Positions 8,696 through 17,952 of a DNA stretch of 64,000 nt are shown here, in pieces. Source of the DNA: Pseudomonas sp. BN102. Its GTDB lineage: Bacteria; Pseudomonadota; Gammaproteobacteria; Pseudomonadales; Pseudomonadaceae. The DNA lies in assembly GCF_029871245.1 (NCBI RefSeq), contig NZ_SSON01000052.1, forward strand, positions 25,053 to 89,052, written 5' to 3'. Made by a program: the position numbers and the translations under genes. Within the stretch, counting starts at the first letter, position 1. Every line of letters begins with the position of its first letter. Under the pieces are notes generated by a model. It was not told the origin of the DNA. It searched no databases and saw nothing but the letters and a program-made list of their open reading frames with translations.

Positions 8696-9907
8696 TCAGT
8701 CGGCCAGCCGGCTGGCCATGGTCGCGCAGTACCAATCTACGAACTGGCAGACGCCGTTCTCGGCAATCGACGAGTAGGGCCCTGGTTCATACGCCGGTGA
8801 GCTGACGCCCGCCTGAGCCCCCTCGACCAGGCGACGATCCTGGTCGTTGGTGGCAATCCAGACCCGGGTCAGGCGATCGAGGTCGTAGTCGAGGCCTTCC
8901 TGCGCATCCTTCCGCACCAGCCACTTGGTCGTCACCAGGGTTTCGTTGGGGCCTTGCGGCAACACACGGAAACTCAGCGCGTGGTCACCGAGGAAATGGT
9001 TCCAGGTGGAGGGATAGTTGAAGTACAGCAGCGCGCCGATATTGTCCTCGCCGCTGCGATCGAGGCGCCCGGCCACTGCGGGCTTGCCGTCCATGGTGTA
9101 GCTCACGGCGCCAGCGGAAAGCGGGATACGCGTCATGCGGAACTGCCCGCCTTCGTCCATCACCAGGCGGCTGGGCAGGCCGGCTGCTTCACAACGATTC
9201 CAGTGCGCCACCAGCTCGGGGTCATCCTCGCCAGCCACACCTGCCACCGAAAGGTTCTCGACGTAGGAATTGAGCAACTCCGGATGGGTGCCGTCGCAGT
9301 GGTAGCACTCGCGGTTGTTCTCGAAGACCAGCTTCCAGTTGCCGCGCTCGATCAGGTTGGACTCGAACGCCACCTTGCAATCATCCAGGTTGTGCGGGCT
9401 GATGAAGGGGGAAACGGCGTTGCGGAATGGCTGGAAATCCGGCGCCTTGTCGGCCACGCAAACGTAGATGTAGCTGTTCACCACTTCGCAATGCGCCGGC
9501 TTGAGGCCATAGTCGGCAACGTTGAAATCCGGCCCCATGTTACCGGCGAACAGCAATTTGCCGTCCAGGTCGAAAACCCATTTGTGGTAGGGGCAAACCA
9601 ACTTGGCAACTTTGCCGCTGTTCTCGGTGCAGACCTTGGAGCCCCGGTGCCGGCACGCATTGTGGAACGCCCGCACCTGGCCATCGCCGCCACGCACTAC
9701 CGCAACCGGGTAGTCGCCAATCTGCAGCGTCAGGTACTGGCCGGGCTTCTCCAGCTCGAACGTATGTCCGGCAAAGATCCATTCCTTGTGCCAGATATGT
9801 TCAAGATCCTGGCGATACACCTCCACGTCACTGTAAACAGCACGAGGAAGTGCATGACGCTCTTTGCGTTGGCGAATCAGGGCTAAAACTGCAGTGTTCT
9901 TATCCAT
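8696..9907 (-). CDS. Rieske non-heme iron oxygenase, GbcA-like
   Basis: 403-residue aromatic-ring-hydroxylating-type oxygenase large subunit. The Rieske [2Fe-2S] ligands are C85, H87, C105 and H108 (CRHRGSKVC ... CPYHKW). The mononuclear iron site shows as ENNRECYHCDGTHPELL (H203, H208), with the electron-bridging acidic residue in NNREC. Overall similarity is to glycine betaine demethylase GbcA and proline-betaine demethylase Stc2 (for example TTKWLVRKDA and the conserved TNDQDRRL). ATG at 9907 follows GGAG by about 11 nt; an upstream GTG is too close to that site. No ferredoxin reductase partner is adjacent, so the electron donor is elsewhere. Expected role: oxidative N-demethylation or hydroxylation of a substrate brought in by nearby transporters; substrate not established. 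Confidence 0.92.
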   Translation of the reverse strand: MDKNTAVLALIRQRKERHALPRAVYSDVEVYRQDLEHIWHKEWIFAGHTFELEKPGQYLTLQIGDYPVAVVRGGDGQVRAFHNACRHRGSKVCTENSGKVAKLVCPYHKWVFDLDGKLLFAGNMGPDFNVADYGLKPAHCEVVNSYIYVCVADKAPDFQPFRNAVSPFISPHNLDDCKVAFESNLIERGNWKLVFENNRECYHCDGTHPELLNSYVENLSVAGVAGEDDPELVAHWNRCEAAGLPSRLVMDEGGQFRMTRIPLSAGAVSYTMDGKPAVAGRLDRSGEDNIGALLYFNYPSTWNHFLGDHALSFRVLPQGPNETLVTTKWLVRKDAQEGLDYDLDRLTRVWIATNDQDRRLVEGAQAGVSSPAYEPGPYSSIAENGVCQFVDWYCATMASRLAD

Positions 9908-10144
9908 TGTTATAGGCACTCCAGAACAGGCACGGGAAATTGTCGGTGCTTGCTTGAATCGGCGAAAAATGGAGTCATGGACTCATCGGCTCGCGCTTTC
10001 CAAGGTCAGGGCTATCTGCATGAGTGCCCTTTCGGATAACCTCAGCGAAGCCTTCCTGCCGCAATTGCAGCAGGTCGCAGTCTAGGGTGCGGTCGCCGGT
10101 CGACAGAACCGACTTTTTATTCAGGATTTTGATTACTTGTAGTT
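9908..10144. promoter_or_regulatory. divergent Rieske/LysR promoter region
   Basis: 237-bp divergent gap. The 40 bp before the LysR start are AT-rich (TTTTTATTCAGGATTTTGATTAC) and could hold its promoter. I see no convincing long palindrome; CGGATAACCT near 10031 is an 8/10 match to the CGGTWWACCG element found elsewhere in this island. Confidence 0.35.
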
Positions 10145-11095
10145 ATGGTCAAGCACACCGAACCCGATCAGACCCTGATCAAGATGCCGTCCTTACGCGC
10201 CGTGAAGTCCTTCGTCGCGGCAGCCAAGTATCAGAACTTCACGCGAGCGGCCGAAGCCTTGTGCGTGACCCAGGCTGCGATCAGTCGGCAGATTCGCGAG
10301 CTGGAAATCTATCTGGGCGCCGAACTGTTCAAACGCGAGGGACGCGCCGTGGAACTCACTGCCGCCGGCTCGATTTTCTTCGATGCGGTGCAGTTGTCCT
10401 TCGTCAACATTTCCCAGGCCGCTGAGCGCATCCGCAACAAGAGCGCCACCAAACGCGTGCTCACCCTTTGCTGCTCGCCGGCTTTCTCCGCGCACTGGCT
10501 CGCCCCTCGGTTGCCAAGCTTTTTTGGCGCGAACCCGGACGTCGACCTCAACCTGATCACCACGCAGAATTTCCTGTCCATGGAACCTGGCGTGCGGCCG
10601 GACATCTTCGTCACCAAGATCGCCAAGATCCGCGAGGGATATCGCAGCTACCCCCTGATGCACGATGTGATCTACCCGGTATGCACGCCGAAGTACCTCG
10701 AGGAACACCCGGAAATTCGCACGCTGGAGGGCCTGCGCGACACCGTGCTGCTGAACCTCAGCCCCTACGGCCGCTCACAGGTTGCCGAGCATGTCGACTG
10801 GAAGGTCTGGCTGGCATTCCACGACATCGATCTCGAGGCACGCACGGCCAACGCCCCGCATTTCTTCAATGCCAACGACTACATCCTGTTGATTCAGATG
10901 GTCCTCAATCATCAGGGCGTCGCCTTGGGCTGGAATCATCTGGTAGCCCGTCTGGTCGACCAGGGACTGCTTATCAGGCCCGTCGAACAGGAACTGGTGC
11001 TCAAGGACACCCTGCACTACCTGACATTCAACGAAGATAAAGAGGATGACGACGCCTGTTGTCGCCTGCGCGACTGGCTGCTCGCGCAGCTCTGA
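10145..11095 (+). CDS. LysR-family transcriptional regulator (GcvA-like)
   Basis: 316 residues with an N-terminal winged HTH (residues about 15-75: AVKSFVAAAKYQNFTRAAEAL, CVTQAAISRQIRELEIYL) and a LysR substrate-binding domain. Same length as, and paralogous to, the LysR at 569-1519. It is divergent from the Rieske oxygenase gene and sits upstream of the FAD oxidoreductase, which makes either the likely target. The message ends at a strong terminator 97 bp downstream. Confidence 0.93.
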   Translation: MVKHTEPDQTLIKMPSLRAVKSFVAAAKYQNFTRAAEALCVTQAAISRQIRELEIYLGAELFKREGRAVELTAAGSIFFDAVQLSFVNISQAAERIRNKSATKRVLTLCCSPAFSAHWLAPRLPSFFGANPDVDLNLITTQNFLSMEPGVRPDIFVTKIAKIREGYRSYPLMHDVIYPVCTPKYLEEHPEIRTLEGLRDTVLLNLSPYGRSQVAEHVDWKVWLAFHDIDLEARTANAPHFFNANDYILLIQMVLNHQGVALGWNHLVARLVDQGLLIRPVEQELVLKDTLHYLTFNEDKEDDDACCRLRDWLLAQL

Positions 11096-11496
11096 TGACC
11101 TGGCGTTATTAATATCCTCCATATTTTGTTGCTTATTTCGCCAACACAATATTGCTAGCATAAAAAGTTAATTTTTAATCCAACCCAAAAGAACCTGCCC
11201 TGCGCAGGTTTTTTTATTTCCAATACCCCCATCGGAAAACCATAACCTCTGATCATTGATTGCCGCCCCTAAATGTTGCTTGTTGGCGACTTGATCCTGT
11301 CATTAATCTTCATCCCGACATCCCCCCATATAACGGGGCCTGAGAGCCACCATCGAGCGAGCTGATTTCGCGACGCACGGGTCAAGGTGGCACTTGCCAA
11401 CCAAGTATCAGGTAATAACCGAGCGCTCTTGGTCCAGTGAGACTTCGCCCGCAAGGGATGCTTATCAAGCTGAAATAAAAAAGCCAGGTCTATGAA
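11096..11496. other. 401-bp intergenic region, terminator then promoter
   Basis: No gene seen. The first 120 bp are AT-rich and hold the LysR terminator at 11192-11216. The rest is the presumed promoter and leader of the FAD oxidoreductase gene. CGGAAAACCA at 11233-11242 is a weak (8/10) match to the CGGTWWACCG palindrome; GGTAATAACC at 11411-11420 is an inverted repeat with wider spacing. Confidence 0.5.
11192..11216 (+). terminator. rho-independent terminator after LysR
   Basis: Stem AACCTGC / GCAGGTT (11192-11198 with 11204-11210), 5-nt loop, then an uninterrupted T run to 11215. Confidence 0.92.
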
Positions 11497-12816
11497 ATGA
11501 CAAAAATCACGTCTTTACCTGCCGATGACAAGAGCTGTGGTTGGTATCACCTCAGCAAACCTCGGCAACCAAGGCCTAGCCATTACGGCAAAAGCTCGGC
11601 TCGCTGGGTTGTAGTAGGTGCTGGTTTCACCGGCCTCGCCGCCGCCCGACAGTTGGCGCTCAACTTTCCCAATGATGAAATAGTTCTTGTCGAAGCGCAG
11701 GAAGTTGGGTTCGGTACCTCCGGCCGAAATGCCGGTTTTGCCATTGACCTGCCCCACGATATCGGGGCCGATGACTACATCGGCGATATCGACACCGCGA
11801 AGATCAGCCTGAAACTGAATCTCACCGGCCAGTCCTTGCTCAAGGAGCTGGTAGAGCGGCACAACATTGATTGTCAGATGAAAGCCTGCGGCAAGTACCA
11901 GGCTGCCATCGAAGATCGTGGCATCGCCGTGCTGGATGCCTACCGGCGTGGTCTGGACAAGCTCGGCCAGGCCTATGAAATGATCGACGCCGACGACCTC
12001 CCTGCGCACATCGGCACGCACTTCTACCGCAAGGCCCTGTTCACCCCGGGGACGGTGCTCATCCAGCCCTCTGCGCTGGTCAAGGGCTTGGCCGACAGCC
12101 TCCCGGCCAACGTCAGCCTCTACGAAAACACGCCCATCACCGGAGTCGAGTACGGTGAGAAGACCGTCCTCACCCACGCCTACGGCAGCATCACCGCCGA
12201 CAAGCTCATCCTCACCAACAACGCCTTCGGCATGAGTTTCGGCTTCCTCAAGGGCAGGATGCTCCCCGTCTTCACCTACGCCAGCATCACTCGCCAACTC
12301 ACTGCGGATGAACAAGCGCGTCTTGGCGGCAAGCCCTTCTGGGGATTGATACCGGCCGATCCATTTGGCACCACGGTACGCCGCACGCCGGACAACCGCC
12401 TGCTGATTCGCAACAGTTTCAGCTTCAACCCGGATGGTCGCAGCAACACCAAGTACCTGGATCGCTTCGTGAAGAGGCATCGCACTTCGTTCGAGCGTCG
12501 CTTCCCGATGCTGCCCGAAGTCGAGTTCGAATATACCTGGGGCGGCTCATTGGCCTTGTCGAGAAACCACATGGGGCATTTCGGCGAGCTGGCGCCCAAT
12601 GTCTACGGCGCACTCTGCTGCAACGGGCTTGGTGTAACACGTGGCACGGCCACGGGAAAGCTACTGGCTGATTGGCTGGCAAGCGATCGAAGCGAGTTGA
12701 TCGATTTCCTGCTACGCACCTCCGGACCCAACAGAAATCCGCCGGAACCTTTCCTTTCTGCAGGGGTGAATCTCAACCTCAAGTGGGGACAGTACCGGGC
12801 AGGTAAAGAGAGCTGA
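11497..12816 (+). CDS. FAD-dependent amine/amino-acid oxidoreductase (DAO family)
   Basis: 439-residue DAO-type flavoenzyme. The dinucleotide-binding motif GAGFTG is at residues 41-46 and VLVEAQEVGFGTSGRNAGF supplies the ribose-binding acidic residue and the family GxSGRN motif. The C-terminal CNGLGVTRGTATGKLLADW is the second FAD-contact region. Resembles DadA/PuuB-like enzymes that oxidise secondary or primary amines. It is the first gene of a same-strand run with an MFS transporter, a DapA-like enzyme and an aldehyde dehydrogenase, consistent with oxidising an amine to an imine or aldehyde used downstream. The ATG at 11497 is preceded by a modest AGG site. Confidence 0.88.
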   Translation: MTKITSLPADDKSCGWYHLSKPRQPRPSHYGKSSARWVVVGAGFTGLAAARQLALNFPNDEIVLVEAQEVGFGTSGRNAGFAIDLPHDIGADDYIGDIDTAKISLKLNLTGQSLLKELVERHNIDCQMKACGKYQAAIEDRGIAVLDAYRRGLDKLGQAYEMIDADDLPAHIGTHFYRKALFTPGTVLIQPSALVKGLADSLPANVSLYENTPITGVEYGEKTVLTHAYGSITADKLILTNNAFGMSFGFLKGRMLPVFTYASITRQLTADEQARLGGKPFWGLIPADPFGTTVRRTPDNRLLIRNSFSFNPDGRSNTKYLDRFVKRHRTSFERRFPMLPEVEFEYTWGGSLALSRNHMGHFGELAPNVYGALCCNGLGVTRGTATGKLLADWLASDRSELIDFLLRTSGPNRNPPEPFLSAGVNLNLKWGQYRAGKES

Positions 12817-12921
12817 GTACGTTTGATTTCATGGCTCAGGGCAAATACCAGGGCCGATCACCAACAGGCCCGCGGACCTGATTGCCTGCAGACAATGATT
12901 CAGGCGGTCTCTCGAAACTTT

Positions 12922-12947
12922 CGAGGCTCGTTCGAGTTCGAGCCTCG
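12922..12947 (+). other. hairpin in the FAD-oxidoreductase/MFS intergenic gap
   Basis: Perfect 9-bp stem CGAGGCTCG / CGAGCCTCG with an 8-nt loop and no T run. It could stabilise upstream mRNA or weakly attenuate; function unknown. Confidence 0.45.
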
Positions 12948-12998
12948 CGATGTCATGCAGTCCAGATTCAACCGAAACCCTATAAGCGGGAAATAACA

Positions 12999-14324
12999 AT
13001 GACAATTCCTAGATCAGTAGAGGATGTCCCTCTGAACAGCTTCCATAAGCTGTTGACCCTCCGTTCCGGCGGCGGGTCCTTCGTTGATGGCTATGTTCTG
13101 AGCATCATTGGCGTTGCCATGTTGCAACTGACCACTGGCCTGAACCTCAGCGATTTCTGGCAAGGCCTTATCGCCGCCTCGGCACTGATCGGCATCTTCT
13201 GTGGTGGTTTCCTTGGCGGTTGGCTGACCGACAGACTGGGCCGCAAGAAAGTCTTCTTCGTTGGCCCGACTCTGTTCATCCTCGGATCCCTGGCGCAGTA
13301 CTGGGTCGAATCGGCCGCGGCGCTGTTCCTGCTGCGCTTCCTGATCGGCATGGCCGTCGGCATCGAGTACCCGGTGGCGACTTCCCTACTGGTGGAGTTC
13401 CTGCCGAAGAAGTATCGCGGACCGCGCCTGGCCACCCTGACCATTCTCTGGTTCGCCGGTGCCGCCCTCGCCTACGTTGCCGGCGACTTCATCCTGCGGG
13501 TCGGTGGCGACGAAGCCTGGCGCCTCGTCCTGGCCAGCCCCGCCGTGATCGGCGCGATCTTGTTTGCCCTGCGCATGGGCACGCCGGAATCGCCCCGCTG
13601 GCTGCTGAGCAAGGGACGCGCAGCGGAGGCTGAAAGCATCATCAAGCAGGTTTACGGGCCTGAGTTCTCGCTGAAGAACCTGCCCGAACAAGCGGAAGTG
13701 AAGAAGCTTTCCGTGTGGAATCTCCTGCACTCCGGTTACGGCAAGCGCATGTTGTTCGTCACCGTGTTCTGGACCTGCTCGATCATTCCGGTATTTGCGG
13801 TCTACGCCTTCGCACCCAAGGTCCTGCAGGCGCTCAACCTGAAGGGCGACTGGGCCTCATTCGGCTCGGTCGCGATCACCTTCCTCTTCGTCGTGGGCTG
13901 CATCATCGCCACTCGACTGATCAACACCGTCGGCCGCCGCAGCATGTTGATCCACAGCTTCCTCTGGTCCGGTCTGGCCCTGCTGGGGCTGAGTGCGTTC
14001 CACACCGGCTCGGAAGTTCTGATCCTGTTCCTGTTCGGCACCTATGCCCTGTTCATCGGCGGTGCCCAGGTGCTTCAACTGGTCTACCCCAACGAGTTGT
14101 TCCCCACCGAGATTCGCGCGTTTGCAGTCGGCGTGGGCACCTCCTTGTCGCGGGTTGGAGCTGCGGTAGGCACTTACCTCGTGCCCATCTCGCTCGAGAC
14201 CCTCGGCATCGCCCAGACCATGGTTGCCGCCGCCGTCGTGACCTTCATCGGCCTGCTGGTCGCCTGGGCCCTGGCCCCGGAAACCCGTTCGCTCAACCTG
14301 CAACAAGCAGCGTCGCTTGCCTGA
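12999..14324 (+). CDS. MFS transporter (sugar-porter/AAHS-like)
   Basis: 441-residue, 12-transmembrane major facilitator. Loop 2-3 motif GGWLTDRLGRKK is intact, and a large central cytoplasmic loop begins PESPRWLLSKGRAAEAE, typical of the sugar porter/metabolite-H+ symporter group. The late motif PNELFPTEIRAFAVG is also typical. The ATG at 12999 follows GCGGGAA; the open frame extends further upstream without a better start. Placed between the FAD oxidoreductase and the DapA-like/ALDH genes, it is probably the uptake system for the pathway substrate. Specificity cannot be read. Confidence 0.9.
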   Translation: MTIPRSVEDVPLNSFHKLLTLRSGGGSFVDGYVLSIIGVAMLQLTTGLNLSDFWQGLIAASALIGIFCGGFLGGWLTDRLGRKKVFFVGPTLFILGSLAQYWVESAAALFLLRFLIGMAVGIEYPVATSLLVEFLPKKYRGPRLATLTILWFAGAALAYVAGDFILRVGGDEAWRLVLASPAVIGAILFALRMGTPESPRWLLSKGRAAEAESIIKQVYGPEFSLKNLPEQAEVKKLSVWNLLHSGYGKRMLFVTVFWTCSIIPVFAVYAFAPKVLQALNLKGDWASFGSVAITFLFVVGCIIATRLINTVGRRSMLIHSFLWSGLALLGLSAFHTGSEVLILFLFGTYALFIGGAQVLQLVYPNELFPTEIRAFAVGVGTSLSRVGAAVGTYLVPISLETLGIAQTMVAAAVVTFIGLLVAWALAPETRSLNLQQAASLA

Positions 14325-14340
14325 AAACTGAACATGCCCA

Positions 14341-14361
14341 GCCGCTGCACAACGCAGCGGC
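14341..14361 (+). other. hairpin between MFS and DapA-like genes
   Basis: Perfect 8-bp stem GCCGCTGC / GCAGCGGC with a 5-nt loop, 16 bp after the MFS stop, no T tract. Probably a transcript-processing or differential-expression element within the operon. Confidence 0.45.
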
Positions 14362-14401
14362 GCGGTGAATAGACAAGACCCTCACCCAAGGAGAATCCAA
14401 G

Positions 14402-15313
14402 ATGAACTTTGACGGTATCTTCACCCCGGCAATCACTCCCCTGACCGCAGAGGGAGCCATCGATAAGTCGGCCTTCGCGCAAGTGCTGGAACACCTGATC
14501 GAGTCCAAGGTTCACGGCATCGTCATTGGCGGTTCCACCGGCGAGTACTACGCCCACACCGCCCAGGAGCGCTTCGATCTCGCCGCTCAGGCCAAGGATG
14601 TGATCAATGGCCGCCTGCCCCTGGTGGTAGGCACTGGCGCCGTCCGTACCGAGGAGTCGGTCGCCTATGCCGAAGCCGCCAAGGCCATCAAGGCCGATGC
14701 GATCCTGGTCGGCTCGCCACCCTACGCCCTGCCGACCCAGAAGGAAATCGCCACCCACGTGCTGGCCGTCGACCGCGCGGCTGGCCTGCCGATCATGCTG
14801 TACAACTACCCCGCCCGCATGGGCGTCGGCATGGGCGACGAGTTCTTCGCTGAAGTGGCCGATTGCAAGAACATCGTCGCCATCAAGGAAAGCTCGGGTG
14901 ATACGGCCCGCCTGCATCGCCTGGCCGTGCAACACCCCCATATCGCCCTGTCCTGCGGCTGGGATGACCTGGCCCTGGAGTTCTTCGCCTGGGGCGCCCG
15001 TAGCTGGGTGTGCGCCGGCTCCAACTTCATTCCCCGCGAACACGTGGCCCTGTACGAGGCCTGCGTACTCGAGAAGGACTTCGACAAGGGCCGCCGCATC
15101 ATGGCCGAGCTGATGCCGCTGATGGACTTCCTCGAAAGCGGCAAATTCGTGCAATCCATCAAGCACGGCTGCGAGCTGAGCGGCCTGCGTGCCGGCGGCG
15201 TGCGCGCACCAATGCAACCGCTCGAAAGCGAACAGAAGCAGGCGCTGAAAGACGTCCTCGCCGTGCTCAAGCGCAACATCGCAAAAATCACCGAGGGTTC
15301 CAACAATGGCTGA
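14402..15313 (+). CDS. DapA-family (dihydrodipicolinate synthase-like) aldolase/lyase
   Basis: 303-residue class I aldolase of the DHDPS/N-acetylneuraminate lyase superfamily. The pyruvate-binding loop GGSTGE is at 43-48, the catalytic Tyr in LYNYP at 134, and the Schiff-base Lys at 162 in VAIKESSGD. This is not the housekeeping dapA by context: it overlaps the ALDH start by 8 bp and follows an amine oxidoreductase and MFS gene. Superfamily members in catabolic operons include hydroxyproline-pathway deaminase/dehydratases that hand a semialdehyde to an ALDH; that is a candidate logic here, not a demonstrated one. Strong AAGGAGA precedes the ATG. Confidence 0.9.
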   Translation: MNFDGIFTPAITPLTAEGAIDKSAFAQVLEHLIESKVHGIVIGGSTGEYYAHTAQERFDLAAQAKDVINGRLPLVVGTGAVRTEESVAYAEAAKAIKADAILVGSPPYALPTQKEIATHVLAVDRAAGLPIMLYNYPARMGVGMGDEFFAEVADCKNIVAIKESSGDTARLHRLAVQHPHIALSCGWDDLALEFFAWGARSWVCAGSNFIPREHVALYEACVLEKDFDKGRRIMAELMPLMDFLESGKFVQSIKHGCELSGLRAGGVRAPMQPLESEQKQALKDVLAVLKRNIAKITEGSNNG

Positions 15314-16799
15314 GTTGCTGAGCAAAGCGGAGTACGCGGCGCTTGCCGCCAAAGTGGAATTCCGTACCCAGGCGTTTATCGACGGTGAATTCCGTGATGC
15401 GCTGTCGGGCCGTACCTTTGTCACCACCAACCCGGCCACCGGCAAGCTACTGGCCGAGATCGCCGCTTGCGACGTGCAGGATGTCAATGTGGCCGTGGCC
15501 GCCGCCAAGCAGGCTTTCGACGACGGCCGCTGGTCGAAGCTGCAGCCCGGCGAGCGCAAGCACATCCTGCTTAGGTTCGCCCAGCTGCTGGAAGACAACG
15601 CCCATGAACTGGCGGTGCTCGAATCGCTGGACAGCGGCAAGCCGGTCAGCGAGTGCCAGAACGTCGACGTGCCGGAAACCATCCACACCATCCGCTGGCA
15701 CGCCGAGCTGATCGACAAGATCTACGACAACACCGCCCCGACCGGCAACGCGGCCGTGACCATGGTGGTGCGCGAAGCTATTGGCGTGGTCGGCCTGGTG
15801 CTGCCGTGGAACTTCCCGCTGCTGATGCTGGCCTGGAAGATAGCCCCTTCGCTGGCAGCCGGTTGCTCGATCGTGGTCAAGCCGGCCAAGGAAACCACCC
15901 TGAGCGCCCTGCGCGTGGTGGAGCTAGCCTATGAGGCGGGCATTCCTGCGGGTGTGTTCAACCTCATCCCGGGAGGTGGGCGTGAAGTGGGCGAGGCCAT
16001 CGGCCGCCACATGGACATCCCCATGGTCAGCTTCACCGGCTCGACCGACACCGGCCGCCTGTTCCTGAAGTACGCCGCCGAGTCCAACCTCAAGCGCATC
16101 GTGCTGGAACTGGGTGGCAAGAACCCGGCGGTGGTCATGAACGACTGCGAGGACCTGGACGAAGTCGCCCAGTTCGTCACCGCCGGTGCATTCTGGAACA
16201 TGGGCGAGAACTGCTCGGCATCCTCGCGTCTGATCGTCCATAAGGACGTCAAGGACGAGTTGCTGTCGCTGATCGCCAAACACCTCAAGGACTGGAAACT
16301 GGGGGACCCGCTAGACCCGGACAACCGTCTGGGCGCAATGGTCAGCAAGTCGCACTTCGAGAAGGTCCGCTCCTACCTGGAATACGCCGCCGAGCAGAAG
16401 CTCAATGTGGTGCAGGGTGGCGAAACTGAGTCGGGCGTGTTCGTGCAGCCGACCATCGTCGACGGCGTGGCCCGCGACAACCGCCTGTTCGTCGAGGAGA
16501 TCTTTGGCCCGGTGCTGAGCGTCACCAGCTTCGCGACCATCGATGAGGCGATCGAGCTGGCCAACGACACCGTCTACGGCCTGGCCGCGTCGGCCTACAC
16601 CGGCAGCCTGCGCAATGCCCTGCGCCTGTCGCGGGAGATCCGCGCGGGCGTGGTGACAGTCAACTGCTTCGGCGAAGGCGATGCCTCGACGCCGTTCGGT
16701 GGCTACAAGGAGTCTGGCTTCGGTGGGCGTGACAAGTCGATCTGGGCACATGACCAGTACACCGAGCTGAAGACCATCTGGATCAACGCGTCTGCATAA
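15306..16799 (+). CDS. aldehyde dehydrogenase, PuuC-like
   Basis: 497-residue NAD(P)-dependent aldehyde dehydrogenase with all key residues: N169 in PWNFP, FTGST at 243-247, general base E268 in LELGGKNP and nucleophile C303 in MGENCSASS. Best resembles the gamma-glutamyl-gamma-aminobutyraldehyde dehydrogenase PuuC/KauB group (FGGYKESGFGGRDKS near the C-terminus). Translationally coupled to the DapA-like gene by an 8-bp overlap. Presumably the terminal oxidation step of the pathway. Confidence 0.93.
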   Translation: MAELLSKAEYAALAAKVEFRTQAFIDGEFRDALSGRTFVTTNPATGKLLAEIAACDVQDVNVAVAAAKQAFDDGRWSKLQPGERKHILLRFAQLLEDNAHELAVLESLDSGKPVSECQNVDVPETIHTIRWHAELIDKIYDNTAPTGNAAVTMVVREAIGVVGLVLPWNFPLLMLAWKIAPSLAAGCSIVVKPAKETTLSALRVVELAYEAGIPAGVFNLIPGGGREVGEAIGRHMDIPMVSFTGSTDTGRLFLKYAAESNLKRIVLELGGKNPAVVMNDCEDLDEVAQFVTAGAFWNMGENCSASSRLIVHKDVKDELLSLIAKHLKDWKLGDPLDPDNRLGAMVSKSHFEKVRSYLEYAAEQKLNVVQGGETESGVFVQPTIVDGVARDNRLFVEEIFGPVLSVTSFATIDEAIELANDTVYGLAASAYTGSLRNALRLSREIRAGVVTVNCFGEGDASTPFGGYKESGFGGRDKSIWAHDQYTELKTIWINASA

Positions 16800-16816
16800 C
16801 TGATGCGTTGATTGAC

Positions 16817-16864
16817 CCGATTCGCCACCGCCGTCTGTGCGGTGGTCGAGTCGGAGATTTTTTT
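16817..16864 (+). terminator. rho-independent terminator after aldehyde dehydrogenase
   Basis: Stem CCACCGC / GCGGTGG (16825-16831 with 16839-16845), extended by an imperfect outer stem, then seven T residues at 16858-16864. Confidence 0.88.
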
Positions 16865-17037
16865 GCTTTACCCGCCCTCAAGCAGCCAGTAGCTCATGGA
16901 AGAGCGCCACCAATGCTGCCGCACCAGGCATCCGCCAAGTCCGGATGTCATCCCATATCCCCATTCGTCATCGAAACCAGTGCGCACGGCCACAGGGGAG
17001 TGTGTCGGCCACGCTTTTTCGTAAAGACCAACTGCCC

Positions 17038-17952
17038 ATGCTTTCTGTAGACGTAACTCAGGTTGCTCCTTCGAGCACCCATCGTGCTTCCTTGACCGTT
17101 GCCCACATTGCAGCGGTTCTCTTCGGCTTGACCGGTATTTTTGGTGCGTTGATCAACGCCGATGCAACGGTCATCACCTATGGTCGCGCTGCCTTTGCGG
17201 TTCTTGCACTGCTTGTCTTCGCACACGTACAGCGACGCCCCCTGTTTCGCGGTCTGAGCTGGCGGAAACTGGCGATACTGTTCCTGTCCGGGGCAATGCT
17301 CACGGCCCACTGGGTCACCTTCTTCATCGCCATCAAGGTTGGTGGAGTCGCGATGGCGACGCTGGGCTTCGCCAGTTTCCCCGCTTTCATCGCCCTGCTG
17401 GATCTGCTGGTTTTCCGTGAGCGAATCGGAGCACGTGAGGCGGTCCTCCTGGCGCTGGTCAGCACCGGACTGGTGCTTGTTGCACCTTCGTTCGACCTGG
17501 GAGACCAAGGCACCATCGGCCTGCTCTGGGGCCTGGCTTCCGGCCTGTCCTTCGCCATGCTGGCGATGACCAACCGCCGCGCCACGCGGGGGATGGACGC
17601 CATGCAGGTTGCTTTCTGGCAGAACGTCACCGTCGCATTGCTGATCTCACCGTTTTCCCTGGAAGGCTTCGTAAACGACGGCTTGGCGACGGCCGATTGG
17701 ATCCACCTCGGCCTCCTGGGCGTGTTCTGCACAGGTCTGTCGCAGTACTTGTTCGTGAAGAGCCTGGACGGACTCGATGCACGCAGCGCTGGAATGATCA
17801 TCGCACTGGAACCGGTGTATGCCATTGCCTGTGCCTGGTGGCTTTTCGGGGAGCGGCCCTCGCTGCTGATGGTTGCCGGAGCGGCCTTGATCATCGTGGC
17901 CACGGTTCTGTCGGCGCGGAGCAAGTCTTCCGAGCCCTCCCCTTCCACCTGA
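17038..17952 (+). CDS. EamA/DMT-family transporter
   Basis: 304 residues, ten hydrophobic segments in two EamA repeats (FGLTGIFGALINADATVITYGRAAFAVLAL at the start; LLWGLASGLSFAMLAMTNRR opening the second). The ATG at 17038 gives MLSVDVTQ; the ribosome site is poor, and the frame is open further upstream without a convincing start. Likely an exporter of a small metabolite. It follows the ALDH terminator, so it has its own transcript. Only weakly similar to the EamA gene at 7674-8603. Confidence 0.85.
   Translation: MLSVDVTQVAPSSTHRASLTVAHIAAVLFGLTGIFGALINADATVITYGRAAFAVLALLVFAHVQRRPLFRGLSWRKLAILFLSGAMLTAHWVTFFIAIKVGGVAMATLGFASFPAFIALLDLLVFRERIGAREAVLLALVSTGLVLVAPSFDLGDQGTIGLLWGLASGLSFAMLAMTNRRATRGMDAMQVAFWQNVTVALLISPFSLEGFVNDGLATADWIHLGLLGVFCTGLSQYLFVKSLDGLDARSAGMIIALEPVYAIACAWWLFGERPSLLMVAGAALIIVATVLSARSKSSEPSPST

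Noticed and set aside
14174..15718. 514-codon minus-strand frame over the DapA-like/ALDH genes
   Set aside because: Antisense to two clear enzymes; no domain signature.
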